A stretch of 64,000 bases of DNA from Nitrospirota bacterium (GCA_040752355.1 JBFMHE010000001.1:62001-126000), one strand, 5' to 3'. Positions 16,758-26,527 are shown, counted from the stretch's first letter. Numbers and translations: made by a program. The notes: generated by a model from the letters alone, not told the origin.

Positions 16758-18413
16758 ATCGCCGCTCTATACGGAGACATAGCAGGCCTCAAGAAGCACT
16801 TTCTCCATGCCCTCGAGAGGATTTACCGCAGGAAGGTTCCCGCAGATACCCTCGTCACCCACGAGCTCGGCCGCTATCTCGCCCAGCTTTCTTCAGAGCT
16901 CGGTAGGCAGCTAGGCGTTCTCGCGGCCCGGAACGGAACGATCACCCATGTGATCGTCGGCGATGCCCACCGCGTCTTCATTCCCAATCTCGATGATTTC
17001 CCCCTCGGACGGAAGGCGCTGCGGGGGCTCCGGTTCATTCATACCCATCTGAAAGACGAGCCGCTCAACAACGAGGACATCACCGACCTCTCGCTGCTGC
17101 GGTTCGATATGATCGCCGCAATCAGTATACGGGAGGGGCTGCCCCACACGCTCTATGCCGCCTATCTCATGCCCTACGGCTCGGAACGGAAGTACGAGCT
17201 CATCACCGCCGACTTCTACCGGTTCGAACTCGATTTCGGCGATTTTGTCCGTTCCCTCGAAGACGAGATGGACCGGTCGCGGGTCTTCGACCGCAGGGAC
17301 CAGCGGGAGCGGGCTATCCTCATCAGCGCCTCCACCCGGACGAAGTACGATATGGAAGATTCCATGGACGAGCTGCGGGAGCTCGCCAAATCGAGCGACG
17401 TCCTCGTCCTCGATACGGTCATCCAGCGGTTGAAGGAAGTGAATCCGAAGTACCTCCTCGGCGAGGGGAAGCTGCAGGAGATCATCGTGCATGCCATGGA
17501 CAAGGGGGCGACCCTGCTCATCTTCGACCAGGACCTGAACCCCTCCCAGATGAGGGCGATCGCCGAGGCGACGGAGCTCAAGGTCATCGACCGTTCGCAG
17601 CTCATCCTCGACCTCTTCGCCCGCCGGGCCCACAGCCGCGAAGGCAAGGTGCAGGTGGAGCTGGCGCAGCTGAAGTACGCGCTGCCCCGCCTCACCGGCA
17701 AGGGGACCGCCATGTCCCGCCTCATGGGCGGCATCGGCGGAAGGGGACCGGGAGAGATGAAGCTCGAGATCGACCGCCGGCGTATCCGCGACCGCATTAC
17801 CCGGCTCGAGCAGGAGATGAAGACCATAGAAGAGGCGCGGCGGCAGCGGAAGCGGCGGAGGGCGGGGAGCAGTATCCCGATCGTCTCGATCGTCGGCTAT
17901 ACCAACGCCGGCAAGTCCACCCTGCTCAACACCCTGACGCGCAGCACGACGATCGTCGAGGACAAGATGTTCGCTACGCTCGACACCGCGAGCAGGCGCC
18001 TGCGGTTCCCGAAAGAGCGGGAGATCATCATTACCGATACCGTGGGCTTCATTCGCGACCTCCCCAAAGACCTCCTCGCCGCGTTCAAGGCGACGCTCGA
18101 GGAGCTGGAAGATGCCGATCTCCTGCTCCATGTCGTCGACATCTCGAACGAGCGCTTCGAGCAGCATATCGCCTCGGTAGAAGCTATCCTGAAAGAGCTC
18201 AATCTCCTGAGCAAGCCGCGGCTCATGGTCTTCAACAAGACCGACAAGATCCCTCGCGAACAGGTCGGGTTCGTGCTCTCCCGCTACGGCCGCGATGCCG
18301 TTGCCGTCTCCGCCGTCAATCCCGATACGCTCGGTCCGCTCCTCAATGCCATCGAATACCGCCTCTGGGAATCCCAGAAAGTTGAGGACTTTTCAGAGCC
18401 GTTAAAGGTATAA
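16758..18413 (+). CDS. hflX: HflX GTPase, apparent AUC start codon
   Basis: Ribosome-rescue and splitting GTPase. G motifs are visible as [15 protein letters not shown] and NKTD, with the HflX N-terminal domain and coiled linker before them. The first conventional start (GTG 16950) would remove about 64 residues that look like genuine HflX N-terminus ([20 protein letters not shown], then [20 protein letters not shown]). Upstream of it the frame is open only to the TAA at 16737 and has no ATG, GTG or TTG. AGGAGG at 16743-16748 lies 9 nt before ATC 16758, where Met would be expected. I therefore infer an AUC start; a base error is the alternative. First gene of the hflX-ahbD-hemE-purN-rsmD-coaD run. 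Confidence 0.9.
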   Translation: MAALYGDIAGLKKHFLHALERIYRRKVPADTLVTHELGRYLAQLSSELGRQLGVLAARNGTITHVIVGDAHRVFIPNLDDFPLGRKALRGLRFIHTHLKDEPLNNEDITDLSLLRFDMIAAISIREGLPHTLYAAYLMPYGSERKYELITADFYRFELDFGDFVRSLEDEMDRSRVFDRRDQRERAILISASTRTKYDMEDSMDELRELAKSSDVLVLDTVIQRLKEVNPKYLLGEGKLQEIIVHAMDKGATLLIFDQDLNPSQMRAIAEATELKVIDRSQLILDLFARRAHSREGKVQVELAQLKYALPRLTGKGTAMSRLMGGIGGRGPGEMKLEIDRRRIRDRITRLEQEMKTIEEARRQRKRRRAGSSIPIVSIVGYTNAGKSTLLNTLTRSTTIVEDKMFATLDTASRRLRFPKEREIIITDTVGFIRDLPKDLLAAFKATLEELEDADLLLHVVDISNERFEQHIASVEAILKELNLLSKPRLMVFNKTDKIPREQVGFVLSRYGRDAVAVSAVNPDTLGPLLNAIEYRLWESQKVEDFSEPLKV

Positions 18414-18421
18414 TACGTCCT

Positions 18422-19507
18422 ATGGAATTTTCGCCGAAGTGGATAGCCTGGGAAATAACCCGGCGCTGCAACCTCCGCTGCGTTCACTGCCGCTCCTCTT
18501 CGACCATGGAGGTCGAGGGGCATCCCGACTTCCCGACCGAAGAGGCCTTCAGGCTCCTCGACGATATCGCGAGCTATGCCAAGCCCGTGATGGTCCTGTC
18601 GGGCGGCGAGCCGCTCCTCAGGAAGGATGTCTTCGATATCGCCCGGTACGGCACCGACAAAGGCCTCAGGATGTGCCTCGCCACGAACGGCACGCTGGTG
18701 ACCGACGAGGTGTGCGAGAAGATAAAGGCGGCGGGCATCAGGATCGTCTCGATGAGCCTCGACGGCTCCACGGCCGCGGTGCACGACGATTTCAGGAACG
18801 AGAAGGGCGCCTTCGACGGCACGGTCAATGCGGCGAAGCTCTTCAAGAAGCACGGCATAGAGTTCATCATAAACTCCTCTTTCACCAGGCGGAACCAGGA
18901 AGAGATCCCCCGGGTCTATACGCTCGCGAAGGAGCTCGGGGCGACGGCGTGGTACATGTTCATGATCGTCCCCACCGGCAGGGGCGAGGACATCATGAGC
19001 GAGCTGATCTCGAAGGAGGATTACGAAGAGATCCTCGACTGGCACTACCGGATGGAGAAAGACGAGCACGACCTGCTGGTGCGCCCCACCTGTGCGCCCC
19101 ACTATTACCGGGTGGTGCTCCAGAAGGCGAAAGAGGAGGGCGAGAAGTTCGAGCGCCGGACCCTGAAGTTCTCGACCGGCGGCGCCAAGGGCTGTCTTGC
19201 CGGACAGCTCATCTGCCTCATCGACGTGGACGGCAATGTCCTGCCCTGCAGCTATTTCCCGAAGTCCGCGGGCAACATCAGGCAGCAGTCCTTCAAAGAT
19301 ATCTGGGAGAATTCCGAGCTCTTCAAGGATATGCGCGACTTCAAGAAATACAAGGGCCGCTGCGGTTCCTGCGAATACATCACTGTCTGCGGCGGATGCA
19401 GGGCCCGCGCCTATTCGGTGTACGGCGATTACCTGGCCGAAGAGCCTTTCTGCAGTTTCGTTCCCTTTAAGGTCAAGAGAAAAGAACAATCCCAGGCTGC
19501 ATCATAG
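18422..19507 (+). CDS. ahbD: Radical SAM/SPASM protein, AhbD-type heme synthase
   Basis: Radical SAM motif CNLRCVHC near the N-terminus, then [23 protein letters not shown] and the C-terminal SPASM motif [18 protein letters not shown] with DYLAEEPFC. The order and spacing match AhbD, which decarboxylates two propionates of Fe-coproporphyrin III to vinyls to give heme b under anaerobic conditions. hemE follows after 25 bp, consistent with heme synthesis. NirJ or AhbC relatives share the architecture and are the main alternative. Confidence 0.78.
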   Translation: MEFSPKWIAWEITRRCNLRCVHCRSSSTMEVEGHPDFPTEEAFRLLDDIASYAKPVMVLSGGEPLLRKDVFDIARYGTDKGLRMCLATNGTLVTDEVCEKIKAAGIRIVSMSLDGSTAAVHDDFRNEKGAFDGTVNAAKLFKKHGIEFIINSSFTRRNQEEIPRVYTLAKELGATAWYMFMIVPTGRGEDIMSELISKEDYEEILDWHYRMEKDEHDLLVRPTCAPHYYRVVLQKAKEEGEKFERRTLKFSTGGAKGCLAGQLICLIDVDGNVLPCSYFPKSAGNIRQQSFKDIWENSELFKDMRDFKKYKGRCGSCEYITVCGGCRARAYSVYGDYLAEEPFCSFVPFKVKRKEQSQAAS

Positions 19508-19532
19508 ATTCCTTTTACTCTCTGGAGGCTGA

Positions 19533-20552
19533 ATGAACGATACCTTTCTCAAGGCGTGCCGTGGCGAAAAAACATCCTACACTCCTGTATGGCTCATGCG
19601 ACAGGCCGGGAGGTACCTCCCCGAATACCAGAAGGTGCGGGCAAAGGTCGACTTCCTCACCCTCTGCAAGACACCGGAGCTCGCGGCCGAAGTAACGATC
19701 CAGCCCATAGAGATACTGAACGCCGATGTGGCGATCCTCTTCTCCGATATCCTCATACCCATCGAGCCGATGGGTATGAAGCTCGAATTCTCAGAGTCCA
19801 AAGGCCCGATCCTGTATGATCCCATACGGAATGACGTGGGGGTGTCGAAGCTGCGGACGATCAAGGCGCAGGAGGATGTCCCCTTTGTGATGGAAGCGGT
19901 AAAGATACTCGTCAACGCGCTGAAGGTGCCGCTGATCGGTTTTTCCGGAGCCCCTTTCACCCTTGCCACCTATATGGTCGAGGGCGGCAGCTCCAAGAAC
20001 TTCGTCAATACGAAGAAGATGATGTACCAGGCCCCCGAGCTCTACGGGAAGCTGATGGACAAGATCACCGATACGGTTATCAACTACCTGCAGGCGCAGG
20101 TCGATGCGGGGGTCCACGCGATTCAGGTCTTCGACTCCTGGGCGGGTATCCTCTCTCCTTATGACTTCGAGCAGTTTGCTCTGCCCTATGTTCAGAAGAT
20201 CATCGCAACCTTTAAAGGCAAACTGCCGGTCATCTATTTTGCCTTCAACGGAAGCGCCATGCTGAAGAGCGTGAAGAGATCGGGCGCTGATGTGCTCGGC
20301 CTCGACTGGCGCATCACGATGCAGGACGCCCTCGGCGATCTGGGAACCGATGTGGCGGTCCAGGGCAACCTCGACCCCGTGACCCTCTTCGGGACCAAGG
20401 AGCTCATCAAGGACCGGGTCGCGAAGATCCTCGAAGGCGCCCGGGGAGCGAAAGGGCATGTCTTCAACCTGGGCCACGGCATCCTTCCGGAAACACCGGT
20501 GGATAACGCCGTCGCCATGGTCCGTATGGTCCACGAGCTGAGCGCACGCTAG
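19533..20552 (+). CDS. hemE: Uroporphyrinogen III decarboxylase
   Basis: Converts uroporphyrinogen III to coproporphyrinogen III. The signature WLMRQAGRYLPEY near residue 21 is intact, as are the active-site Asp segment (LFSDILIP) and FSGAPFTLATYMVEGG. 339 residues is normal and the start has TGGAGG upstream. Its presence beside ahbD shows the cell makes coproporphyrinogen by the classical branch rather than only the siroheme branch. Confidence 0.96.
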   Translation: MNDTFLKACRGEKTSYTPVWLMRQAGRYLPEYQKVRAKVDFLTLCKTPELAAEVTIQPIEILNADVAILFSDILIPIEPMGMKLEFSESKGPILYDPIRNDVGVSKLRTIKAQEDVPFVMEAVKILVNALKVPLIGFSGAPFTLATYMVEGGSSKNFVNTKKMMYQAPELYGKLMDKITDTVINYLQAQVDAGVHAIQVFDSWAGILSPYDFEQFALPYVQKIIATFKGKLPVIYFAFNGSAMLKSVKRSGADVLGLDWRITMQDALGDLGTDVAVQGNLDPVTLFGTKELIKDRVAKILEGARGAKGHVFNLGHGILPETPVDNAVAMVRMVHELSAR

Positions 20553-20561
20553 GGGGCCGGC

Positions 20562-21212
20562 ATGGTCAACCTCGGGGTGCTCGCCTCAGGCAGGGGATCG
20601 AATTTTCAATCGATCATCGATGAGATCGAAGCGGGAAGGCTCCCCGCCTCGATCAAGCTCCTGGCAGTCGATAGCCGTGATGCCTATGCGGTCGAGCGGG
20701 CGAGGAAGCACGGCATCGAGCATCTCTTCATCGATCCGAAAGAGTTCCCTTCGAAGGATGCCTTTTTCGCGCATGTCGCGGAAGAGCTGAAGAAGCGTCA
20801 GGTCGAGCTGGTCATCCTGGCAGGGTTCATGCGCATTGTCCGTAAGCCGCTGATCGAGGCCTTTCGCAACCGCATCATGAACATACACCCCGCGCTCCTC
20901 CCCTCGTTCCCCGGCCTCCACGGACAGAAGCAGGCTGCAGAGTACGGGGTCAGGATCAGCGGCTGCACCGTGCACTTCGTCGACGAGGGTATGGATACGG
21001 GCCCGATCATCATACAGGCAGCCGTACCGGCAGCGCCGGACGATACCGAAGAGGCCCTCGCCGCCCGCATCCTGAAGCTCGAGCACCGGATATTTCCCGA
21101 AGCCATCCGGCTTTATGCGGAGGGGCGGCTGCGTGTCGAGGGCAGGATCGTGAAGATCGCCGGCTACGAGCTCAGAGACGAGTATATCATCAATCCGCCG
21201 CTTTCTTCTTAA
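20562..21212 (+). CDS. purN: Phosphoribosylglycinamide formyltransferase
   Basis: Third step of purine synthesis, transferring a formyl group from 10-formyl-THF to GAR. Motifs are LASGRGSNFQ (substrate phosphate loop), NIHPALLPSFPGLHG with the catalytic Asn and His, and VDEGMDTGPII with the catalytic Asp. 216 residues. It begins 9 bp after hemE and is probably co-transcribed, although the pathways are unrelated. Confidence 0.95.
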   Translation: MVNLGVLASGRGSNFQSIIDEIEAGRLPASIKLLAVDSRDAYAVERARKHGIEHLFIDPKEFPSKDAFFAHVAEELKKRQVELVILAGFMRIVRKPLIEAFRNRIMNIHPALLPSFPGLHGQKQAAEYGVRISGCTVHFVDEGMDTGPIIIQAAVPAAPDDTEEALAARILKLEHRIFPEAIRLYAEGRLRVEGRIVKIAGYELRDEYIINPPLSS

Positions 21213-21230
21213 ACCGAACAGGAGCGATTC

Positions 21231-21815
21231 GTGCGAATCTCCGGCGGGAGCGCAAAGGGCAGAAAGATAGGGTTCAAGCGGGCCTTTCTCAGGAAAGGCG
21301 AAGCGGAGGAGCTGCGGCCCACCTCGGCAAAGGTGCGGGAGGCGATCTTCAATATCCTCGGAAGCAGAACTCCCGATGCCGCCTTCCTCGACCTTTATGC
21401 AGGGACCGGGGCGATCGGTATCGAAGCCCTGAGCAGGGGCGCCCGCCAGGCGGTCTTTGTCGAAGAGAGCGCGGCACGGGTCAAGATCATCAGGGAGCTG
21501 GTCGAGCGGTTCGGCTTCGGCGATCGGGCGGTAGTGGTAAAGGAGCGGGCCGACCTCTTCGTGAAGAGGACCGATATGGTTTTCGATGTCGTATTCATCG
21601 ATCCTCCCTATGCTTCCGGCGAGCTCGAGACTATTCTCCCGCTTATCGACCGGAGGGATGTGGTGAGTCCGGGCGGCGTCGTTGTCGCGGAGCATGCCAC
21701 CCGGAGGGCCATGCCTTCGTGTTTCGGCTCCCTGGAGCTGAGAAAGCGGTATAAATACGGAGACACCTCGCTGAGCGTTTATGATAAGGAAGAGGGCGGC
21801 GGTGAGACCGCGTAA
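21231..21815 (+). CDS. rsmD: 16S rRNA (guanine966-N2)-methyltransferase
   Basis: RsmD family: begins with the basic MRISGGSAKGRKI segment, has a SAM motif DLYAGTGAIGIEALSRGA and the catalytic motif FIDPPY. 194 residues. The start is GTG at 21231 with CAGGAG upstream. The next gene is coaD, a pairing common in bacteria. Confidence 0.94.
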   Translation: MRISGGSAKGRKIGFKRAFLRKGEAEELRPTSAKVREAIFNILGSRTPDAAFLDLYAGTGAIGIEALSRGARQAVFVEESAARVKIIRELVERFGFGDRAVVVKERADLFVKRTDMVFDVVFIDPPYASGELETILPLIDRRDVVSPGGVVVAEHATRRAMPSCFGSLELRKRYKYGDTSLSVYDKEEGGGETA

Positions 21816-21854
21816 GGTCATGGAGGGGAGAGTGCACAACCGAAAGGAGCGCCT

Positions 21855-22346
21855 ATGAAGCTGGCAATTTATCCCGGTACGTTCGATCCCGTGACCAACG
21901 GGCATCTCGACCTCGTCGAGAGGGGCTTGCGTATCTTCGACGAGCTCGTCATCGCCGTTGCTCCCAACCCTAAGAAGCAGCCGCTGTTCTCTCTCGAAGA
22001 GCGGCTGGCGCTGATACGGGAATCGGTGCTCGCCCGCGGCTATAACAATCTGAAAGTAGAGCCTTTCGGAGGCCTTCTCGTCGATTATGTCCGCGAAAAA
22101 GGCGGCGTCGCCATCATCAGGGGATTGCGTGCGATATCGGACTTCGAGTACGAGATGCAGATGGCCTTGATGAACAGGCGCATGGCGATGAAGATCGAGA
22201 CGGTCTTCATGATGCCGTCGGAAGAGTTCTCCTATCTCACTTCGACGATCGTGAAAGAGGTTGTCTCGCTCGGCGGCTCGGTCAAGGGGCTCGTTCCCGA
22301 CATCGCCGAGGAGGCGATGAGAAGGAAGCTCGGAATCGGCACGTAA
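21855..22346 (+). CDS. coaD: Phosphopantetheine adenylyltransferase
   Basis: Fourth step of coenzyme A synthesis. N-terminal YPGTFDPVTNGHLDLVER contains the T/HxGH nucleotidyltransferase motif, and SEEFSYLTSTIVKEV is the conserved C-terminal motif. 163 residues, with GAAAGGAG before the ATG. It closes the operon begun by hflX. Confidence 0.97.
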   Translation: MKLAIYPGTFDPVTNGHLDLVERGLRIFDELVIAVAPNPKKQPLFSLEERLALIRESVLARGYNNLKVEPFGGLLVDYVREKGGVAIIRGLRAISDFEYEMQMALMNRRMAMKIETVFMMPSEEFSYLTSTIVKEVVSLGGSVKGLVPDIAEEAMRRKLGIGT

Positions 22347-22484
22347 TCGGCTCGTTGCCTTCCTTCGAGAGATATTCTGAACACTCCGTGCTGAGTTGCC
22401 TATAGCGGCACGCTGCCCCTGAAGCTCCCTCCGTTTTCTGATAGAATTTAAAAAGGTGACATATCTGCTTGCAGGGAGGCGTTT

Positions 22485-23039
22485 ATGGGAAAGGAAGCAC
22501 TCTTGGTCATCGACATGCTCAATGATTTTGTCCGTGAAGGCGCTCCTCTCGAAGTGCCCGAGACGCGCCGCATCATCCCTGCGGTTCAGAGAGAGATCGC
22601 AGCGGCGAGAAGAGAGGGCAGTCCGGTCATGTATGTCTGCGATACCCATGCGCCCGACGACCGGGAGTTTTCGAAGTTCGGATGGCCGCCGCATGCTGTC
22701 AAAGGGACCGGGGGAGCCCGTGTCATCGAGGAGGTGAGCCCGCGGGAGGGTGATTTCATAATCGAAAAGACGACCTACTCGGGATTCTACCGGACAAAAC
22801 TGGAAGAGACGCTCCAGGGGCTCGGCGTCGATGCCCTGAGACTCACGGGCTGTGTCACCCACATCTGTATCCTGTTCACTGCTTCCGATGCAGTGCTGCG
22901 GGACTACCGGGTGGCGGTGCCTGCCGATGCGGTGGCAGGACTCGCCAGGGAGGACCACGAGGCTGCCCTGAGGATTATGCGAACTGTATTGGGGGTCTCG
23001 GTTATTGCGGCTGAGCCTGCCGAAGCCGCTCGGCCGTAA
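22485..23039 (+). CDS. Isochorismatase-family cysteine hydrolase
   Basis: Hydrolase of the nicotinamidase/isochorismatase fold. The catalytic Asp is in LVIDMLNDF, the Lys in IEKTTYSGF and the nucleophile Cys in LTGCVTHICI. 184 residues. The metal-ligand Asp/His pair typical of nicotinamidases appears in DTHAPDDREF, so nicotinamide or a similar amide is a plausible substrate, but assignment as PncA is not secure. It is convergent with the M3 peptidase, 9 bp apart. Confidence 0.88.
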   Translation: MGKEALLVIDMLNDFVREGAPLEVPETRRIIPAVQREIAAARREGSPVMYVCDTHAPDDREFSKFGWPPHAVKGTGGARVIEEVSPREGDFIIEKTTYSGFYRTKLEETLQGLGVDALRLTGCVTHICILFTASDAVLRDYRVAVPADAVAGLAREDHEAALRIMRTVLGVSVIAAEPAEAARP

Positions 23040-23048
23040 CGGGCCGGG

Positions 23049-24896
23049 CTAACGAGCGCGCAAGCTCTCGAGATCCTTCTTCTTGATCTTCCCGATGCGC
23101 AGGGCGAGCTCTGCCGTCTCATCGAGCAGCGTTCCGATCTCATCGAGCCCGTTGGTCCAGAACTGCCGGTCCGCGATATCGATGCCGAGCCGCCCGAAGA
23201 TGTTCCTCGGAGAATCGGAGAGCCCTGACGACAGGAACTCCTTCACCTTGCCGATGAACGCCGGGTCCTCCTTGACGGCGTGCTGGAGCGCCTTCGAGAT
23301 CAGCAGCCCGCCCGCATAGGAATAGACGTAGAAGAAGTAGCGGATATGGTTCCAGTAGACCCACCAGTTCTCCGAGCCCGGAGACTGCTCGACATGGGGA
23401 CCCATGTATGCAGCCATATGCTTCCGGAACAGCGCCCCGATCTCCTCCTTTGCGAGATATCCCTTCTTCCTGAACTCCCGGTGGAGCTCCCCTTCGAAAC
23501 GGTAGCAGGCTGCCTGGCGGAAGATGGTCGAGACATCGTCGTTCAGCTTTTTCATCATGATCGCGAGACGCAGCTCATCGCCGGCCTTCCTGAGGATCTC
23601 CTGGAGCACGAAGTCTTCCATGAAGGTGCTCGCGACCTCGGCAGTCGAGGTCGGGGTCCCGAAATTGAGCGCATTCTGCCTTTTCTTGATGAGCTCGTTG
23701 TTGATACCGTGCCCGAGCTCATGGGCGAGCGTCAGCACATCGTCCAGCTTGTCGGTGTGGTTCAGGAGGATATACGTCGGCTGGGTGATGAGGTGGTGTG
23801 CACAGAAGGCGCCGCTCCCTTTCCCCTTTCGGGGGTAGGCGTCGAAGCGGCCTTTGGTTACGAAGCTGTCGAGAATTTCGTAGAACTCGCTGTCGAGCGC
23901 TCTGAAGACCCTGCCGACGAGCTGCAGGGACTCTTTAAACGGATACTTTTTCGTAATGGCGCCGTACTCGACATTCCGCTCGTGGTACTTCAGCTGTTTG
24001 ACTCCCCTGAGGCGCGCCTTCAACCCGTAGTACCGCGTCGCGATATCGAACCTGCCCGCCACCGACTCGATCAGCGTATCGACCACCTCGCTCTCGATGT
24101 CATCGCTGATATGGCGGGAGAGGTCGGGGCGGGGAATACCCCGCAGCTCGTCATCCGTCTTCTTGCTGGCGAGCACGGAATTGATCTCGGCCTCGGCAAC
24201 GTCGGCGTAGGCGGCAACGATGCCGTTCAGCGCCCTTGCCGCCGCTGTGCGTACCCGCCGGTCTTTGCTGCTCGAGAGGCTCAGTATCTCCGAAAAATTC
24301 TGCGGCCTTTTTGAGCCGTCCTCCAGGGGCAGCACCCGCTCCTCCTTCGCCAGGAACCCCGCGGTCATCCTCACCCAGTTGGAGTAGGAGGTGGGGGCCT
24401 TGAGCCTCAGCACCTTTTCCTCCGCCTCGCTCAGCAGATACTTCGCTTCCGCAAAGAGACGGGCGAGAAAGTGGCGGTAAGCGCCCAAGCCGGGATAGTC
24501 GAGAAATTTCTTCTGGTCCCGCTCGGGGACCTTGCTGACCCGCAGGGTGAAGAACTGGATATCGTTGAGTATCGTATGGCTGAAGTCTTCGATCTTGTTG
24601 TACTTGGCCTTCAGTTCGGGGCTGTTCATATCCTGCTGCGTCCTGAGCCAGAAGTAGTACCCCTCGTCGCCGTCGGTACCGCAGGCGCGGGACCACGCTT
24701 CGTAGTCATCCAGCGCCTCTTTGAGCACGGCAGGGTCTTTCAGATAGTCCGTGCGGTCTTTCCATTTATCGATGAAGGCATGGCTCCGGCGCTCGACCTC
24801 TCGGCGTTTCTCGTCAATGCGGGGGTCGCTATCGTTTGAAAAGAGATCGGTGAGGTCCCATAGTATCTGCTGCTGCTTCTTCGTCGGTGATGGCAT
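23049..24896 (-). CDS. pepF: M3-family oligoendopeptidase
   Basis: Cytoplasmic zinc oligopeptidase, 615 residues, cutting short peptides. The zinc site is AHELGHG with the third ligand about 25 residues later in STAEVASTFMED. The long helical N-terminal domain is typical of PepF/M3B. No signal peptide. A weak TATAAT-like box lies upstream (minus strand, about 24940). Confidence 0.92.
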   Translation of the reverse strand: MPSPTKKQQQILWDLTDLFSNDSDPRIDEKRREVERRSHAFIDKWKDRTDYLKDPAVLKEALDDYEAWSRACGTDGDEGYYFWLRTQQDMNSPELKAKYNKIEDFSHTILNDIQFFTLRVSKVPERDQKKFLDYPGLGAYRHFLARLFAEAKYLLSEAEEKVLRLKAPTSYSNWVRMTAGFLAKEERVLPLEDGSKRPQNFSEILSLSSSKDRRVRTAAARALNGIVAAYADVAEAEINSVLASKKTDDELRGIPRPDLSRHISDDIESEVVDTLIESVAGRFDIATRYYGLKARLRGVKQLKYHERNVEYGAITKKYPFKESLQLVGRVFRALDSEFYEILDSFVTKGRFDAYPRKGKGSGAFCAHHLITQPTYILLNHTDKLDDVLTLAHELGHGINNELIKKRQNALNFGTPTSTAEVASTFMEDFVLQEILRKAGDELRLAIMMKKLNDDVSTIFRQAACYRFEGELHREFRKKGYLAKEEIGALFRKHMAAYMGPHVEQSPGSENWWVYWNHIRYFFYVYSYAGGLLISKALQHAVKEDPAFIGKVKEFLSSGLSDSPRNIFGRLGIDIADRQFWTNGLDEIGTLLDETAELALRIGKIKKKDLESLRAR

Positions 24897-24983
24897 CGTA
24901 ATCGGCTCCCTGAACGATCGGTATCGGTTTATAAATTATAGCTGAACCGGGAGAAAAATGAAGCGGCGGGCCGCTGCGCGCCG

Positions 24984-25014
24984 GTTGCCCAGTTGCCCGG
25001 CTGCCCGGCTGAAA
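24984..25014 (+). repeat. Short 8-bp degenerate repeat
   Basis: Four units CGGTTGCC CAGTTGCC CGGCTGCC CGGCTGAA in the gap between the peptidase gene and the FliA-type promoter. Similar in style to the heptamer elements at 7930, 10252 and 45288 but with no mirrored half that I can see. Confidence 0.5.
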
Positions 25015-25041
25015 GAGACGGCGAAGTCTGAATTGTTTCAT

Positions 25042-25069
25042 TAAAGTTTCCCCTCGGAACGGCCGATAA
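25042..25069 (+). promoter_or_regulatory. Sigma-28 (FliA)-type promoter
   Basis: TAAAGTTT (25042-25049) and GCCGATAA (25062-25069) both match the FliA consensus at every base; the spacer is 12 nt instead of 11. It lies 27 bp before the first gene of the FlgO-like operon. Confidence 0.72.
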
Positions 25070-25095
25070 GAAAACCACTTATTCCAGGAGGAACG

Positions 25096-25692
25096 ATGAG
25101 GAAGACCATCTGCACGCTGCTGCTGCTCTCCAGCGCCTGTCTTGCCGGGTGCGGAACGACTATCCATGGCACGACCCGGAATATCCCGGCTTCTGCAGCT
25201 CCTGCCTCTCCTGCTCCTGAGGTATCGACGGCAGCCGCTGCGAAGGGAGAGCCGGGCAAGGCTCCCTGTGAAGCAGCCGTGATCACGGCTGCCCCCGGGC
25301 CCGAGGCCCCTGCCGGTAAGGCGGCCGAAGCAGCGGGATCGAAGGACGACAAAAAGGCGGCGCCGGTTGCTGCTGCATCGGCAGCGCCGGCGCCGGCTAA
25401 GGAGCCCGCAAAGGACCCTGCGGTGGTACGCCCTTTCCGGAGCTATGGTATCACCATGGACAGCCGGAGCGACTTCCCGGTCTCCTACCGTGCCCCAAGG
25501 ACGGGAAGGAGCGCAGCGGGCCCTGCGGATGCACTGTCGAATCCGGGCACTGCCGGGAGCTCCGCTCCCCAGAGGTCCTATGAAGTCACCGTCGAGCATA
25601 CCGCCACCTTCCCGGTCTCCTATAAGGCGAAAGAGAAAGAGCCCGATCCGCCGGCGGCAGCCGCTGCACCCGAGAGCACCCAGAAAAGGTGA
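25096..25692 (+). CDS. Ala/Pro-rich lipoprotein with a duplicated FPVSY motif
   Basis: Lipoprotein: signal peptide with lipobox LAGC at residues 18-21, then a low-complexity Ala/Pro/Lys linker of about 80 residues. The C-terminal half holds two related segments, RSYGITMDSRSDFPVSYRA and RSYEVTVEHTATFPVSYKA, separated by about 30 residues. No family is recognised. AGGAGG precedes the ATG and the FliA-type promoter is just upstream, so I infer a flagellum-associated outer-membrane role. First of four linked exported-protein genes. Confidence 0.75.
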   Translation: MRKTICTLLLLSSACLAGCGTTIHGTTRNIPASAAPASPAPEVSTAAAAKGEPGKAPCEAAVITAAPGPEAPAGKAAEAAGSKDDKKAAPVAAASAAPAPAKEPAKDPAVVRPFRSYGITMDSRSDFPVSYRAPRTGRSAAGPADALSNPGTAGSSAPQRSYEVTVEHTATFPVSYKAKEKEPDPPAAAAAPESTQKR

Positions 25693-25708
25693 GGAGGACT
25701 ATTCGATC

Positions 25709-26527
25709 ATGAGAAGCACCGCACTTTCTGTCATCTCTGCTGTTTCACTCGTTCTGCTTCCGGCGATGGCGTCCGGCGAGCAGACGGCCGGCCAGCCCAA
25801 GGCTGCTCCTATCGAGGTGGTAACCACCCAGTCATCGGTAGGGCACCTGAACGCATCGCTGATATTCCTCGCGGACCAGCTCGAAAGAAACGTGGACAAA
25901 AAATATTATGCCAATCCCGTCATCGTCACCTCCTTCGTGAACCTCGATAATGTGAAGAAGACCTCCGGGCTCGGGCGGCTGATTTCCGAGAACCTCATGC
26001 ACGAGCTCCAGGTCAGGAAGTGGAACGTCATCGACATCAGGCTGGTGAAGGAGGTCGTCATCGACGAGTCGGGTGAATTCTCCCTGAGCCGGGATATCAA
26101 GAAGATCAAGGATTCCTATAATATCCGCGGCATTGTGACCGGGACCTACAGCACCGTCGATGACCACATGATCGTCAACGCCCGGGTGATGGACATCGAT
26201 TCGGGCATCGTCATCTCGACAGGGCAGATGGCGCTCCCCCTCGACGGCATAGAACAGCTGGCGTTCAGCGATATCGGCGCCAAGGCAATAAGGATCAGGA
26301 ATGAGGCGAAAGAGGTCCCGCAGGCCGAAGAGAAGAAGGCCCAGGACAGGACCGAAGACATAAAGAGAGTCGTCGATGAGGAGTTCAGAAAACGGGACAC
26401 GAGCGAGCTCAATAAAAAGATCGAGGCCATGATCAAGGCGAACGAGGAGCTCGCCAGGAAGATCGAAGAAGAGAGCGCCAGGATCAGGGAAGAGCAGCAG
26501 CAGGCCAAAAAGAAGAAGACCAAGTAA
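25709..26527 (+). CDS. FlgO-family flagellar outer-membrane protein
   Basis: Exported protein of 272 residues from ATG 25709 (GAGGAGG upstream, then a clear signal peptide; the open frame before it overlaps the previous gene). The FlgO domain is visible: ANPVIVTSFVNLDNVKKTS, GRLISENLMHEL, SGEFSLSRDIKKI, GIVTGTYSTVDD and NARVMDIDSG. FlgO in Vibrio is needed for outer-membrane flagellar rings and motility. The last 70 residues are a highly charged predicted coiled coil ending in KKKK, unlike short FlgO proteins. It sits downstream of the FliA-type promoter. Confidence 0.85.
   Translation: MRSTALSVISAVSLVLLPAMASGEQTAGQPKAAPIEVVTTQSSVGHLNASLIFLADQLERNVDKKYYANPVIVTSFVNLDNVKKTSGLGRLISENLMHELQVRKWNVIDIRLVKEVVIDESGEFSLSRDIKKIKDSYNIRGIVTGTYSTVDDHMIVNARVMDIDSGIVISTGQMALPLDGIEQLAFSDIGAKAIRIRNEAKEVPQAEEKKAQDRTEDIKRVVDEEFRKRDTSELNKKIEAMIKANEELARKIEEESARIREEQQQAKKKKTK

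Noticed and set aside
16950-18413. HflX starting at GTG 16950
   Set aside because: Would delete 64 residues of recognisable HflX N-terminal domain and has no ribosome site.
20586-22958. 790-codon minus-strand open frame
   Set aside because: Runs antisense across purN, rsmD and coaD, all well supported on the plus strand.
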